From Deltaproteobacteria bacterium (GTDB lineage Bacteria; Desulfobacterota; DSM-4660; Desulfatiglandales; B25-G16), in the NCBI GenBank assembly GCA_018400255.1, contig JAGYMO010000193.1, forward strand, positions 1-5,874: a stretch of DNA of 5,874 nucleotides, given 5' to 3'. The number at the start of each line of letters is the position of its first letter. The first letter of the stretch is position 1. The notes beneath the pieces were generated by a model. The model had not been told where the DNA came from and did no database searches. It saw nothing but the letters and a program-made list of their open reading frames with translations. The position numbers and the translations under genes were made by a program. This document shows positions 1 to 5,865 of this stretch, one piece after another.

Positions 1-553
1 TATTACTGCCCTTAATTGCTATTGGCACTATAGGAGAGCCAGATGCTACAGCCAGTTGAAATGCCCCCTTCTTTAATGGTTGGAGAGTGCCGTCCTTGCT
101 CCTTGTCCCCTCAGCAAATATTACTATCGAACTTCCAGATTGAATTTTCTTCACTGCCTGTTTAAAGGTGTATCTTGCCTTTGAGGGGGAAGAGCGGTCA
201 ATGCTTATATAGCCTGCCCTTTTCACCGCCCAGCCGAAGACTGGAAGCCTCATGAGTTCCTCCTTAAGGATAAATTTGAAGTTGACCGGCAGATACGCAA
301 GAAGGGAAAAGATGTCGAAGAAGCTGAGATGATTTGGAATGTAAATACAGGATTGATTTTTATCTATTTTATCCAAGTCCGTCATTTTTACATGCACATT
401 GGCAAACCAAAGTATAATCCTTGACCATGGAGATGCGATATAAAAATGTATTGTCTTGTCGTTTTTGGCAAACAAGGAGAGAAGAATACCGGAGGATGCC
501 CATAGTATTGTATGAACCCCTAAGAAAACCCAGAATATTATTGATTTGATCAT
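1..553 (-). CDS. plsC: PlsC-type 1-acyl-sn-glycerol-3-phosphate acyltransferase, 3' end missing
   Basis: Predicted to transfer an acyl chain to lysophosphatidic acid to give phosphatidic acid at the cytoplasmic membrane. The reading frame runs from ATG at 553 leftward out of the window; 184 residues are visible, and the family is usually about 230-250 long, so perhaps 50 residues are missing. The four acyltransferase blocks are visible: NHLSFFD (residues 74-80, the HX4D catalytic pair H75 and D80), GYISIDR (114-120), FAEGTRS (146-152) and PIVPIAI (174-180). KEEL followed by LPVFGW (97-108) is also typical. A hydrophobic N-terminal stretch (about 5-29) looks like a membrane anchor. The start has no clear Shine-Dalgarno sequence, but it lies 9 bases after the ccsA stop, which suggests translation coupled to the operon. 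Family assignment is firm; the exact acceptor substrate is inferred. Confidence 0.9.
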   Translation of the reverse strand, partial: MIKSIIFWVFLGVHTILWASSGILLSLFAKNDKTIHFYIASPWSRIILWFANVHVKMTDLDKIDKNQSCIYIPNHLSFFDIFSLLAYLPVNFKFILKEELMRLPVFGWAVKRAGYISIDRSSPSKARYTFKQAVKKIQSGSSIVIFAEGTRSKDGTLQPLKKGAFQLAVASGSPIVPIAIKGSN

Positions 554-562
554 AATTACTAT

Positions 563-1402
563 TTAAAAGTAGCTATGCAGACCTGGAAGGTAATTGACAC
601 CGAAATATGTAAAAAGCACAGAGGCAAATCCAATCATACTCAATATAGCCATTCTCTTACCCCTCCAACCCCTAACGAATCGTGAATGCAGTATTGTCGC
701 ATAGATTAGCCATGTGATTAAAGACCATGTTTCTTTAGGGTCCCAGCTCCAATATGATCCCCATGCGGAGTAAGCCCAGACGGAGCCTGTAATTATTCCA
801 AGGGTTAAAAAGATAAATCCCATAACAATGCTTTGGTAGGCAAGTTCATCCAGGATATCTTTAGAGGGTAATATCCTGGAAAAAAAGCCGTTTTTTCTTT
901 TCCTCTCATCTCCTTTTAAAAAGTACATAAGTGCAAGCCCAAATGCAATTGTAAAGGCGGCGTATCCTAAAAAACTGCTTATTACATGGCTAATAAGCCA
1001 ATTGCTCTGCAGGGCAGGAATCAATGGCTGTATCCGACTTTTAACATTTGGTGAGAAGGAGGCAAATGCCATGGCTATAAATGCGAAGGGAATAATAAAT
1101 GCACCAAGCTTCCTGCTTTTAATCCTCCATTCTATGATAAGATATAACAAAACTATAACCCATGCGAAAAATATGAGGGACTCATAAAGATTAGAAAGGG
1201 GCGCGTGCCCAATCCCAAGTTTATATGATTCAATCCAGCGCAGTATTAATGCTATGGTTTGTACTATAATGCCAAAGAGAGAAATATATGTTGCAATGAT
1301 ACCTGGGAGTTGTTTGCCTGTAACCAGTTTTAGAATATAAAAAATGGAGGATAAAAAATACACAAAGGTTACCCAGCTAAGTATTACAGTGTTGATCATC
1401 AT
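563..1402 (-). CDS. ccsA: System II cytochrome c biogenesis protein CcsA/ResC (WWD heme-handling protein)
   Basis: Polytopic membrane protein of 279 residues that works with ResB to move heme to the outer face of the membrane and present it for attachment to CXXCH apocytochromes. Some databases call this protein CcsB. Diagnostic is the tryptophan-rich WWD motif, WGSYWSWDPKE at 214-224. Histidines that match the family's heme ligands by position are H139 (before WWD), H239 and H276 (after WWD, in the terminal GVNYLPGLHSY). GHAPLSNLYES at 65-75 is also a family hallmark. About eight hydrophobic segments are visible, and length is normal. Two ATG codons stand in tandem (1402 and 1399). GGTGA at 1406-1410 lies only 3 bases from the first but 6 from the second, so translation may begin at 1399, giving a TGATG overlap with the resB stop rather than ATGA. 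It lies between resB and plsC in one likely transcript. Confidence 0.95.
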   Translation of the reverse strand: MMINTVILSWVTFVYFLSSIFYILKLVTGKQLPGIIATYISLFGIIVQTIALILRWIESYKLGIGHAPLSNLYESLIFFAWVIVLLYLIIEWRIKSRKLGAFIIPFAFIAMAFASFSPNVKSRIQPLIPALQSNWLISHVISSFLGYAAFTIAFGLALMYFLKGDERKRKNGFFSRILPSKDILDELAYQSIVMGFIFLTLGIITGSVWAYSAWGSYWSWDPKETWSLITWLIYATILHSRFVRGWRGKRMAILSMIGFASVLFTYFGVNYLPGLHSYF

Positions 1403-2778
1403 GCTTCACCCAATTCATTTTTTATATTTTTTAATATATTGTTTATCTCCCGCTGCAGGGCAACCGGGTCTTTGCTGCTTGTGCCTGCAACGGATAGTTT
1501 GACCTGCTCTCCCTCTCCTTCGACCCGTACCCAAATCTTTTTATGGGAAGAGAAGAAGGTTACAAAAATTCCAATGATAATAATAAAGGAGCCCGTTGCC
1601 ACAATAGAGACTCCTGGGTCATAACTGAGTTGAATGCCCGTATAATACGTATCTTCTATCTTGTTCAGTGTGAAATTGTAGGGCTTAAAACTTCCTGGGT
1701 CAAATTTGGGAAACTTTTCAAAAAGACCTGGTATTTGTGATTTTAATCTGCTTAAGTTTTTAATTACCCAGAAGGTGAAATCGGCATCGGATGTTTGCAC
1801 TGCAATGAGGACTGCGGGACCAATATTCATGAAATTCTTTTCAACCCTTTTTATGGTTATTGCCGCGTCCTCTTCTTTAAAGTAAAACGAATCATTTTGC
1901 ATGGCTGTTAATTGATTGGGATTTTCATCACCCTTTTTTACATTAAGATGAGCCTTACCGCCCGGCATTTTTCCATAGCTTGCCTGATAAAACCTTATAT
2001 CTTGAAAGGTTATAGGATGATTTACTAACAGGGGTCCCTGGTAAGCCACCTTATCGTCTTTAATAAAACTTAAGCTTGACCGGTATTCCTTAGGCATTCC
2101 ATTGCTATAGTATTCAATTGAGAATGCATCGCATCTAATGGTAAAATCAAATTTTTTAACCTTATTATGCCTTACAAGGCGTGCGATGTTGCTGGATTCT
2201 CCTTCAGGTATATTCATTATACCCTCGAAGCCCATTAAAGATCCTACAATTGCGCCTGTGATGATGATCAGAATGCTCATATGGATAATGTAGATACCAA
2301 AATGGGAGAACGCACCTTTTTCACCATACAGAAAGGTGATTTCATCTAAGTCTTTTTTTCTAAACCTTTTGTATTTTTTTAACAGTATATTTTTTACAAT
2401 ACCTATTACCTGGTCCTTATCTTTTTGTAGCCTCAATATCCTATCTAAGGGAATATTTTCAAAGGGCTTTTTCCTGTCAGGAGAGGGGATTATACTATAA
2501 AGTTTCCAGGCTGCAGGGGCTTTTTTTAATGAGCATACAATAAGGTTAAGGGACAAAAGCACCATGAGCAGGATAAACCATAGGGAATGGTAAACATCAA
2601 ATAATTGAAGAAACTTAAATGTGTTTAATAGATCAGATTCTATTTTTCCCGAGACATCAACACCTTGCGGTATAACTGTGCCTAAAATTGACACAATTGC
2701 TATTATAAGCAAAAGTACGATAGTAAGTTTTAAAGAGGAGAAAAAGGATATAAAAAGGTTTTTTATCTTAGATAACAT
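1399..2778 (-). CDS. resB: System II cytochrome c biogenesis protein ResB (Ccs1)
   Basis: Membrane partner of CcsA/ResC in System II cytochrome c assembly; the pair forms the heme export and attachment complex. The 459-residue protein has the family layout: transmembrane segments near 16-36, 66-84 and 160-182, a large extracytoplasmic domain (about 185-385), a fourth segment near 389-410 and a short cytoplasmic tail. Visible family features are LGTVIPQG (32-39), DVYHSLWF (61-68, with H64 at a possible intramembrane heme-ligand position), GIYIIHMSIL (161-170, H166), the PITFQDIRFYQASYG block in the outer domain, and DPG before the last helix. Length is typical. ATG at 2778 follows the ahbC stop after one base (TAAGATG), with only a weak AGG upstream, so it is probably translated by ribosomes finishing ahbC. 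Its 3' end overlaps ccsA by 1-4 bases. No thiol-disulfide partner (ResA or CcdA type) is seen in this window. Confidence 0.94.
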   Translation of the reverse strand: MLSKIKNLFISFFSSLKLTIVLLLIIAIVSILGTVIPQGVDVSGKIESDLLNTFKFLQLFDVYHSLWFILLMVLLSLNLIVCSLKKAPAAWKLYSIIPSPDRKKPFENIPLDRILRLQKDKDQVIGIVKNILLKKYKRFRKKDLDEITFLYGEKGAFSHFGIYIIHMSILIIITGAIVGSLMGFEGIMNIPEGESSNIARLVRHNKVKKFDFTIRCDAFSIEYYSNGMPKEYRSSLSFIKDDKVAYQGPLLVNHPITFQDIRFYQASYGKMPGGKAHLNVKKGDENPNQLTAMQNDSFYFKEEDAAITIKRVEKNFMNIGPAVLIAVQTSDADFTFWVIKNLSRLKSQIPGLFEKFPKFDPGSFKPYNFTLNKIEDTYYTGIQLSYDPGVSIVATGSFIIIIGIFVTFFSSHKKIWVRVEGEGEQVKLSVAGTSSKDPVALQREINNILKNIKNELGEA

Positions 2779-2779
2779 C

Positions 2780-3964
2780 TTAGCCTATTCCTATCTCCTC
2801 ATCAGTAAGGTAACAGGCCGGGTCTTCTCCCCATATGTCTCCGCTAACAGATTCTCCTCTCGCCCTGAAGTTGCCTGCACAAACATCCAGCCACTTGCAA
2901 TCTGAGCATCTTCCTTTGACATATATCTTTTTATCTTTGAGTTTTGTTATAAAAGGATCAGTTTTGTCAGACCATATTTGACTGAATGGGCGCTTAAGGA
3001 TATTCCCCAGGCTGTGCTCTCTCCAGAATTGATCTGCGTAAACCTCACCATCCCAGCTTACACAGCCTATTCCATTTCCCGAACTGTTTCCGCCGTTCAT
3101 CTTTAGTAATTTTAAGACCTCTGATGCCCTGGGGTTTTTCTCTCTGAGCATCCTCAAGTATAGATAAGGTCCGTCTGCATGATTATCAACAGTTAAGACC
3201 TCTTTTACCTTTCCCCTATCATACATATCCTTTGTTGCGTCAATAATCAGATCAACCATTTTCCTGGTTTCTTCATGTGAAAGATCCTGATCTATAAGAT
3301 CTGATCCCCTCCCTGAATAGACGAGATGGTAGAAACATATCCTTTCTATTTCTTTTTCTTCCATAAGATTGAAAATACCAGGCACCTCAGATTTATTGGA
3401 CTGGTTTATGGTGAATCTCAAGCCTACCTTTATTCCCGCCTCGCGGCAGTTATCTATCCCTTGAAGGGCCATTTTAAAGGCACCGTTCATCCCCCTGAAG
3501 TGATCATTTACCTCCTCCAGTCCGTCAAGGCTTATGCCTACATAAGATACGCCCACCTTTTTTAATTCGTCCGCCATTTTTTTATCAATAAGGGTACCAT
3601 TGGATGAAATAACCGCCCTCATTCCCTTACCTACAGCGTAGTTAGCCAATTCTGTTAAATCCGGTCTCACTGTAGGCTCTCCCCCGGAGAACAGGATAAC
3701 TGGAGCCCCAAATTCAGCGAGGTCATCAAGAAGGGCAAATCCTTCCTGGGTTGTCAATTCCTTTTCGTTACTGTGATGAACCGCCTTTGCGTAACAGTGG
3801 ATACAGTTCAAATTACATTCCCTTGTTATATTCCACACCACGACGGGTTTTTTATCGGAAGAGAATTGTAAAAGATGGGCCGGAAGGTCTTTCGATTTTC
3901 TTCCATATCTTATAGGGTCAGACGCCTCTACAGTACCGCAATAAAGTTTTGATATGCCTATCAT
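2780..3964 (-). CDS. ahbC: Radical SAM 12,18-didecarboxysiroheme deacetylase AhbC (alternative heme biosynthesis)
   Basis: Radical SAM enzyme expected to remove the acetate side chains of 12,18-didecarboxysiroheme, giving iron-coproporphyrin III in the siroheme-dependent heme pathway; AhbD would complete heme. The SAM-cluster motif CX3CX2C is at C50, C54, C57 (CNLNCIHC), with SGGEP at 93-97. A cysteine-rich C-terminal region (C301, C353, C356, C362, C384) is of SPASM/auxiliary-cluster type. The AhbC call rather than NirJ or AhbD rests on my memory of the family: an N-terminus beginning MIGISKLYCGTVE, then RYGRKS and HLLQFS before the cluster, and a C-terminus ending PACYLTDEE. Length, 394 residues, is as expected. 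The ATG is supported by AAAGGA five bases upstream. First gene of the likely ahbC-resB-ccsA-plsC operon; making heme and handling it for cytochrome c are coherent neighbours. NirJ-like heme d1 function is the main alternative. Confidence 0.88.
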   Translation of the reverse strand: MIGISKLYCGTVEASDPIRYGRKSKDLPAHLLQFSSDKKPVVVWNITRECNLNCIHCYAKAVHHSNEKELTTQEGFALLDDLAEFGAPVILFSGGEPTVRPDLTELANYAVGKGMRAVISSNGTLIDKKMADELKKVGVSYVGISLDGLEEVNDHFRGMNGAFKMALQGIDNCREAGIKVGLRFTINQSNKSEVPGIFNLMEEKEIERICFYHLVYSGRGSDLIDQDLSHEETRKMVDLIIDATKDMYDRGKVKEVLTVDNHADGPYLYLRMLREKNPRASEVLKLLKMNGGNSSGNGIGCVSWDGEVYADQFWREHSLGNILKRPFSQIWSDKTDPFITKLKDKKIYVKGRCSDCKWLDVCAGNFRARGESVSGDIWGEDPACYLTDEEIGIG

Positions 3965-3969
3965 GATTT

Positions 3970-3975
3970 TCCTTT
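3970..3975 (-). promoter_or_regulatory. Ribosome binding site of ahbC
   Basis: On the minus strand AAAGGA lies 5 bases before the ahbC ATG. This is the clearest Shine-Dalgarno sequence in the leftward operon; those of resB and plsC are weak or absent. It fixes the ahbC start at 3964. Confidence 0.7.
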
Positions 3976-4019
3976 ATAGATAGTTAAATCCAATTTTCAG
4001 ATAAATAATTTGCTTATAT

Positions 4020-4035
4020 ATACAGCATGGTGTAT
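4020..4035. promoter_or_regulatory. 16-base dyad (ATACA-N-CATG-N-TGTAT), possible operator
   Basis: The two halves are reverse complements at 14 of 16 positions, with only the pair at the sixth and eleventh bases mismatched. It falls about 12-28 bases downstream of the predicted ahbC transcription start, where a bound repressor would block early transcription. The symmetry is seen directly; its use as an operator, and any regulator, is inferred. It resembles neither an FNR (TTGAT-N4-ATCAA) nor a CRP (TGTGA-N6-TCACA) box closely. Confidence 0.35.
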
Positions 4036-4053
4036 CATTTTACGTTTGGCTGG

Positions 4054-4082
4054 AGTATATGGGGTTTCAGCCTTTTGGTCAA
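4054..4082 (-). promoter_or_regulatory. Sigma70-type promoter of the ahbC operon
   Basis: Read on the minus strand: TTGACC (-35, 4077-4082), a 17-base spacer and TATACT (-10, 4054-4059). Five of six bases match consensus in each box and the spacing is ideal. The predicted start is near 4047, giving a leader of about 83 bases before the ahbC ATG. No better candidate is seen on this strand in the intergenic region. Confidence 0.65.
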
Positions 4083-4096
4083 GGACAATTTTGGTC
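4073..4096. repeat. 8-base direct repeat (minus strand GACCAAAA) overlapping the ahbC -35 box
   Basis: TTTTGGTC occurs at 4073-4080 and again at 4089-4096 on the plus strand, 16 bases start to start. The copy nearer ahbC overlaps the -35 hexamer and the other lies just upstream. Tandem half-sites at such a place can be activator or repressor sites. The repeat is exact; the regulatory role is a guess, and an 8-base repeat can occur by chance. Confidence 0.3.
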
Positions 4097-4116
4097 TGCT
4101 TACTGATATTTATCCT

Positions 4117-4146
4117 TTGAGTAGTAGTATATTTTTGTTCTATAAG
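4117..4146 (+). promoter_or_regulatory. Possible promoter of the EAL-HDOD gene
   Basis: TTGAGT (4117-4122), an 18-base spacer and TATAAG (4141-4146) form a fair sigma70-like match, with a predicted start about 45 bases before the ATG. The region is AT-rich, so this is weaker evidence than for the opposite promoter. Confidence 0.4.
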
Positions 4147-4186
4147 AATGCTATACAAGGACCATCCGCTTCACTAAAGATATTTT

Positions 4187-4191
4187 AGGTG
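4187..4191 (+). promoter_or_regulatory. Ribosome binding site of the EAL-HDOD gene
   Basis: AGGTG lies 7 bases before ATG at 4199. Together with the family-typical N-terminus that follows, it supports this start. Confidence 0.6.
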
Positions 4192-4198
4192 CCTTCTG

Positions 4199-5404
4199 AT
4201 GGATGTATATGTAGCGAGACAACCTATTTTTAAAAGAAATAAGAGAGTTTATGCATATGAGCTTCTTTTTAGAGATAGCCTTACAAATATCTTTCCTGAC
4301 ATAGAGGGAGATTCAGCTACATCAAAGGTTCTTTTTGATAGCTTCCTAACCATAGGCATAGAAAAAATCACTGGAAGAAAAAAGGCATTTATCAATTTCA
4401 CTGAGGATATGCTAATTGAAAAGGCGCCTTTGATATTTTCCAAGGATAAGATAGTGGTAGAAATATTAGAGGATGTCGAGCCGGGGTTGGAAGTAGTAAA
4501 TGCCTGCCGTGATATTACACGAGATGGATATATGCTGGCAATGGATGATTTTAATTACAAACCCGAATTGGAACCTCTCATTTCTATATCAAATCTAATA
4601 AAAATAGATTTCAGATCAACGCCGTATAAAGAAATCCAGGAGAATGTCAAAAGATTATCAAGGTATGATGTCCATCTTCTGGCTGAAAAGATAGAGACAT
4701 ATGAAGAATTTTCAGAGGCCCTTGAAATGGGATTTAAATATTTCCAGGGTTATTTTTTCTGTAAGCCCGAGATAATAAAAGGGAAAGACATTTCGGCCTC
4801 AGATCTAAATATCCTTAATGTCATGGTAGAGGCAAATAAGGAGGAGATTGATTTCCAAATACTTGAAAGGCTGATTGGCCGGGATGTAGCTATATCTTAT
4901 AAATTACTCAGGTATATAAATTCAGCCTATTTCAAAAGAGTCAGAAAAATTTCATCTATTAAACAGGCTATTGCACTTTTAGGGGAGAGAAGAATAAGGC
5001 GGTTTCTTTCTATTATTGCAATGGCGGATTTATCACATGAAAAGCCTAATGAGTTATTTCGCAGGTCTGTTATCAGGGCCAGATTATGTGAAATGATTGG
5101 AGAGGTAGCCAGCTGCCCCGTTCCTAGCTCAGAGCTTTTTGTAGTGGGGCTTTTTTCATTAATTGATGCCATCCTGGACGATTCAATGGAAAATATAATG
5201 AAAAGATTGCCGCTTTCAAGAGAGATAAAGGATGTGCTTTTATATAATAGTGGGGAATTGAAAAAATATTTAACTCTTGCTATATCGTATGAAACAGGTA
5301 ATTGGGAAAGGATGCCAGAGACAGCGGCAGCGGTGGGGATAAATGAAGAAAAGCTTCCCACATGTTACCTGGATTCGATTAAATGGGCAGATAGCCTTAT
5401 CTGA
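4199..5404 (+). CDS. EAL and HDOD domain signalling protein, YuxH type
   Basis: A 401-residue cytoplasmic protein with an EAL domain (about 1-195) and an HDOD domain (about 200-390), the two-domain layout and length of the YuxH family. It opens with VARQPIFKRN and YAYELLFR, typical for the family. EAL positions that are kept: E21 (ELL in place of EAL), N66, E88, D116-D117, K135, E163 and Q183 (QGYFF). The usual GTGYSS-type loop after DDF is replaced by NYKPELEPL, so activity as a cyclic di-GMP phosphodiesterase is uncertain; many family members are thought to sense or signal through contacts instead. The HDOD half shows LLRYINSAYF and IKQAIALLGERRIRR, typical of this domain, which resembles HD phosphohydrolases but lacks their metal-binding HD pair. 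No membrane segment is visible. Transcribed divergently from the heme and cytochrome operon; a functional link is not shown. Partners and physiological output are unknown. Confidence 0.9.
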   Translation: MDVYVARQPIFKRNKRVYAYELLFRDSLTNIFPDIEGDSATSKVLFDSFLTIGIEKITGRKKAFINFTEDMLIEKAPLIFSKDKIVVEILEDVEPGLEVVNACRDITRDGYMLAMDDFNYKPELEPLISISNLIKIDFRSTPYKEIQENVKRLSRYDVHLLAEKIETYEEFSEALEMGFKYFQGYFFCKPEIIKGKDISASDLNILNVMVEANKEEIDFQILERLIGRDVAISYKLLRYINSAYFKRVRKISSIKQAIALLGERRIRRFLSIIAMADLSHEKPNELFRRSVIRARLCEMIGEVASCPVPSSELFVVGLFSLIDAILDDSMENIMKRLPLSREIKDVLLYNSGELKKYLTLAISYETGNWERMPETAAAVGINEEKLPTCYLDSIKWADSLI

Positions 5405-5427
5405 CGGTTTGCTTGTTAATACGTAGA

Positions 5428-5444
5428 GACTTTATTTCAAAGTC
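5428..5444 (+). terminator. Weak hairpin after the EAL-HDOD gene, possible terminator
   Basis: GACTTT, a 5-base loop ATTTC, then AAAGTC gives a perfect 6-bp stem 24 bases after the stop codon. It is AT-rich and no T-run follows, so it is a poor intrinsic terminator; no better one is visible close to the gene. Confidence 0.2.
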
Positions 5445-5557
5445 AATGTTGGTATTCCGGACACCTCCTGTATTTAGCCCTAAGTTATTCATGAAGTCAC
5501 TGACGATTATCTTTGAGAGCAACTATTTTACAAAAAAGCTTATTCACCACGGAGGCA

Positions 5558-5608
5558 CCCCAGTGAAATAGGTTATATCCATAACCTTTGCTGCGCAATT
5601 TCACGGGG
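5558..5608. other. Compact three-way-junction secondary structure
   Basis: The outer stem pairs CCCC (5558-5561) with GGGG (5605-5608) and GTGAAA (5563-5568) with TTTCAC (5599-5604), leaving only A5562 bulged. Inside are two hairpins placed end to end: AGGTTAT/ATAACCT (5570-5576 with 5581-5587, loop ATCC) and TTGC/GCAA (5588-5591 with 5595-5598, loop TGC). Only A5562, T5569 and the loops stay unpaired. Both strands could fold this way. It could be a small structured RNA, a non-autonomous palindromic element or an end of a mobile element; I recognise no known family. Confidence 0.5.
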
Positions 5609-5640
5609 CATGCAGAGCTTACAGAGGGCTTGTTTGTTAG

Positions 5641-5661
5641 CTCATAGGTCATAGCTCATAG
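5641..5661. repeat. Heptamer tandem repeat CTCATAG, 3 units
   Basis: Three consecutive 7-base units: CTCATAG, GTCATAG, CTCATAG, differing at one base. The preceding seven bases (TTGTTAG, 5634-5640) keep the TAG ending and may be a decayed unit. Confidence 0.7.
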
Positions 5662-5715
5662 TAGCCGGGGAGATTGCTAAAAAAATAAACCCTGATGCCC
5701 CAGCAATTATAACTG

Positions 5716-5764
5716 AACTTGAAACTGGAAATTGGAAACTTGAAATTAGAAACTTGAAACTTGA
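5716..5764. repeat. Heptamer tandem repeat AACTTGA, 7 units
   Basis: Seven consecutive 7-base units without phase slip: AACTTGA, AACTGGA, AATTGGA, AACTTGA, AATTAGA, AACTTGA, AACTTGA. Four are identical and the others differ at one or two bases. The tract begins 54 bases after the CTCATAG tract and has the same period but another sequence. Confidence 0.8.
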
Positions 5765-5793
5765 AACCCTGGCCCCTGAGAGGTGAAATAACG

Positions 5794-5826
5794 CTGGGCA
5801 GAAGGGAAATCTCTTTTAAAGCCCAG
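5794..5826. other. Composite 13-bp hairpin
   Basis: CTGGGC (5794-5799) pairs with GCCCAG (5821-5826). Stacked directly on it, AGAAGGG (5800-5806) pairs with CTCTTTT (5811-5817) using two G-U pairs, around the loop AAAT. The bases AAA (5818-5820) bulge on one side. No T-run follows GCCCAG, so it is not a clear terminator. The G-U pairs would favour an RNA read on the plus strand. Confidence 0.4.
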
Positions 5827-5848
5827 ATTATGCAGTAGGCATCGTCAC

Positions 5849-5865
5849 GAGGGTTGAAAAACCTC
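5849..5865. other. Small hairpin with GAAA loop near the window edge
   Basis: GAGG plus TT pairs with AACCTC (5860-5865) with one G bulged, closing a GAAA loop (5856-5859). GAAA is a stable tetraloop of the GNRA class in RNA, which hints at plus-strand transcription. The structure may continue beyond the window. Confidence 0.35.

Noticed and set aside
2780..3964. NirJ-type heme d1 or AhbD heme synthase identity for the radical SAM gene
   Set aside because: The N-terminal MIGISKLYCGT segment and the terminal PACYLTDEE fit AhbC as I remember it better. NirJ is kept as the main alternative in the entry.
4927..5361. 144-residue antisense open frame opposite the HDOD domain
   Set aside because: It is fully opposite a gene with clear family motifs, has a low-complexity composition without recognisable domains, and is a by-product of the coding strand.
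5446..5571. Open frame of 41 codons on the plus strand starting ATG at 5446
   Set aside because: It has no Shine-Dalgarno sequence and no recognisable motif, and it ends inside the three-way-junction structure. It is best explained by chance.
5673..5707. Inverted repeat ATTGCT/AGCAAT
   Set aside because: The stem is only 6 bp with a 23-base loop and no T-run, so it is too weak to call a structure or terminator.
5691..5730. Hammerhead ribozyme, from CTGATG at 5692-5697
   Set aside because: The core needs CTGANGA, but the base after CTGATG is C, and the required stems do not form around it.
5716..5764. CRISPR array
   Set aside because: The units are only 7 bases, directly adjacent and without spacers. 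The terminal GCGAAACG at the window edge resembles the end of some CRISPR repeats, but no second copy is present.
5774..5790. TPP riboswitch, from CTGAGA at 5776-5781
   Set aside because: The remaining conserved elements of a TPP riboswitch are absent nearby, and no thiamine gene is in view.
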